DNA of 64,000 nucleotides, taken from UBA2108 sp002713215. GTDB taxonomy: Bacteria; Bacteroidota; Bacteroidia; Flavobacteriales_G; Salibacteraceae. The notes under the pieces were generated by a model. It did not search any database. It was not told the origin of the DNA and saw only the letters and a list, made by a program, of their open reading frames with translations. The stretch covers positions 13,401-77,400 of the forward strand of contig CALAPY010000020.1 in NCBI GenBank assembly GCA_937891015.1. The letters are read 5' to 3'. Below are positions 62,818 through 64,000 of this stretch, in pieces. The first letter of the stretch is position 1; the number at the start of each line of letters is the position of its first letter. The position numbers and the translations under genes were made by a program.

Positions 62818-64000
62818 CTAATCAATTCCTTGATAAAAATCCTTGAGTTTCTTTCTGTATTCGGAATACAGTCTGGATTTAGAAACAAAGCCAATGTACT
62901 TGCCCTGATCAATTACGGGTAGGTTCCATGCTCCACTTCCTTCAAATTTCTCCATCACCTTTTTCATTGAATCGGAAATTTCAATGTGCTCAGGTGCCAT
63001 GGACATTAGCTCATGAACCATTGTTCTTTCATACATGTACTGGTCAAACATTATTTCTCGAATGTCATCGAGAGTAACCACTCCAATGAAGAGCTTATTT
63101 TCATCAACTACGGGAAATAGGTTTCGCTTTGAGTTGGTCACTTGCTTCACCAAATCCCCCAATGTATCGTACGGGCCTACAACCTTAAAATTAGTTTCGA
63201 TTTCATTCTTCAAATCCATTAGAGTGAGCACCGCCTGATCTTTATCGTGCGTAATTAAATGGCCTTTTTTAGCCAACTGCATGGTATAAACAGAATGCTG
63301 GGTAAAGTATTTAACCGTGATAAAACTTATAGAGGTTGTAATCATCAAAGGAATAAACAAATCGTAGCCTCCGGTAATTTCAGCAATAAGGAAGATTGCC
63401 GTTAGGGGGGCCTGAAGAATTCCTGCCATAAGTGCTGCCATACCCACCAGGGAAAAATTACCTACCGATAAACTGCCTAGTTGTAATTCGTTTATGCCCC
63501 TGGAAAAAACAAAGCCCATGATACTCCCCATAAACAAGGTAGGCGCAAAAATTCCTCCTACACCTCCGGCACCGAAGGTGATGGTAGTTGCAAAGGCTTT
63601 AAAAACAATAACTAAGGCAAGAAATCCAAGGATTACCCAAATGTTGTCCTTAAATCCTGAAAACTGGCTGTTTTCCAATACTTCAGATGGTACATTTTCT
63701 ATAAGGTGGTGCAAGGTTCCGTACCCTTCACCATATAATGGAGGAAACAGGTAAAGTAATGCTCCGAGGCTGAGTCCACCGATAGCTATCTTTATTGGTT
63801 TTCGTTTGATTTTACCAAAAAACGTTGACACCAGAAAATAGACACGAGTAAAGTAAACTCCAACAAAACCTCCAAGCAGCCCCAGAAGCAAATAGTAAGG
63901 GATGTCAAGCATTTTTATTTCGTAATCGATATCGAACTCAAACAGTAGTGCATCGCCAAAAAACAATCTCGAAAAGAGCGCAGCAGTAACACTGGATAGA
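62818..64000 (-). CDS. CLC-type chloride channel/antiporter with CBS pair, partial
   Basis: The frame runs off the right edge; 394 C-terminal residues are seen. The membrane part includes SVTAALFSRLFFGD, GAGGVGGIFAPTLFMG (ion-pathway glycine-rich loop) and ALMAGILQAPLTAIFLIAEITGGYDL. A pair of CBS domains follows (about 275-385 of the visible part). CLC proteins exchange chloride and protons or conduct chloride. The gating glutamate lies in the missing N-terminal half, so channel versus antiporter cannot be judged. Converges on dnaG with 9 bases between stops. Confidence 0.9.
   Translation of the reverse strand, partial: LSSVTAALFSRLFFGDALLFEFDIDYEIKMLDIPYYLLLGLLGGFVGVYFTRVYFLVSTFFGKIKRKPIKIAIGGLSLGALLYLFPPLYGEGYGTLHHLIENVPSEVLENSQFSGFKDNIWVILGFLALVIVFKAFATTITFGAGGVGGIFAPTLFMGSIMGFVFSRGINELQLGSLSVGNFSLVGMAALMAGILQAPLTAIFLIAEITGGYDLFIPLMITTSISFITVKYFTQHSVYTMQLAKKGHLITHDKDQAVLTLMDLKNEIETNFKVVGPYDTLGDLVKQVTNSKRNLFPVVDENKLFIGVVTLDDIREIMFDQYMYERTMVHELMSMAPEHIEISDSMKKVMEKFEGSGAWNLPVIDQGKYIGFVSKSRLYSEYRKKLKDFYQGID

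Overview
The window looks like a chromosomal segment of a Bacteroidota bacterium, most like Flavobacteriales or a close relative; I cannot name a genus. The evidence is: many secreted proteins ending in type IX secretion (T9SS) C-terminal sorting domains; a T9SS/gliding lipoprotein of the SprE/PorW type; Bacteroidota-only families (DUF4837, DUF4136, Omp28-like); -7 promoter boxes of the form TAnnTTTG; weak Shine-Dalgarno sites with frequent GTG/TTG starts; and low GC. Almost all of it is densely packed core genome. I see no rRNA, tRNA, CRISPR array, insertion sequence or prophage.

Layout. 1-3430: a cut-off secreted Reeler-like protein, an M28 peptidase / threonine dehydrogenase pair and a di-haem cytochrome c peroxidase, all on the minus strand. 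3573-5916: tyrosine catabolism (homogentisate dioxygenase, HPPD). 5975-8251: a large secreted PNGase F homologue. 8445-10972: leucyl aminopeptidase and PdxA. 11130-15068: YceD, L32, FabH, AccB, AccC. 15091-19812: envelope biogenesis (M23 peptidase, SprE/PorW, bactofilin, a membrane protein). 19818-21974: thioesterase, HemJ and a T9SS cargo protein. 22039-25002: an ECF sigma factor, a probable dual-membrane-spanning anti-sigma factor and a PKD lipoprotein. 24987-29541: TrpS, DinB, DNA polymerase I. 29649-34436: two multi-spanning membrane proteins, one lying between the two subunit genes of 3-oxoacid CoA-transferase. 34532-42503: PBP1a, MarR with a DOMON protein, and a 1465-residue AsmA-like protein. 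42606-45275: AroA, a chorismate glutamine amidotransferase and a fructosamine kinase. 45268-50282: a secreted trypsin-like protease with a lipoprotein partner, RidA, a serine hydrolase, DUF2147 and DUF4136. 50487-55581: a Cys/Met PLP enzyme, SDR, RecO, DUF4837 and MltD. 55690-60656: a MORN lipoprotein and a cluster of T9SS cargo including a tandem paralogue pair with one frame-damaged copy. 60841-64000: DnaG and a cut-off CLC channel.

How the genes connect. HPPD and homogentisate dioxygenase take tyrosine toward fumarate and acetoacetate, and ScoAB can activate the acetoacetate. YceD-L32-FabH-AccBC links ribosome assembly with the start of fatty acid synthesis. SprE/PorW is a component of the secretion machine whose cargo (PNGase, lysyl-endopeptidase-like protease, Omp28-like protein and others) is scattered through the window. 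M23, PBP1a, MltD, bactofilin and the AsmA-like protein serve the envelope. The most unusual items are the sigma / trans-envelope anti-sigma / lipoprotein operon, the discoidin-bearing PNGase with an altered active-site acid, a DNA primase with all four zinc ligands replaced, and the tandem T9SS paralogues with compensating frameshifts.
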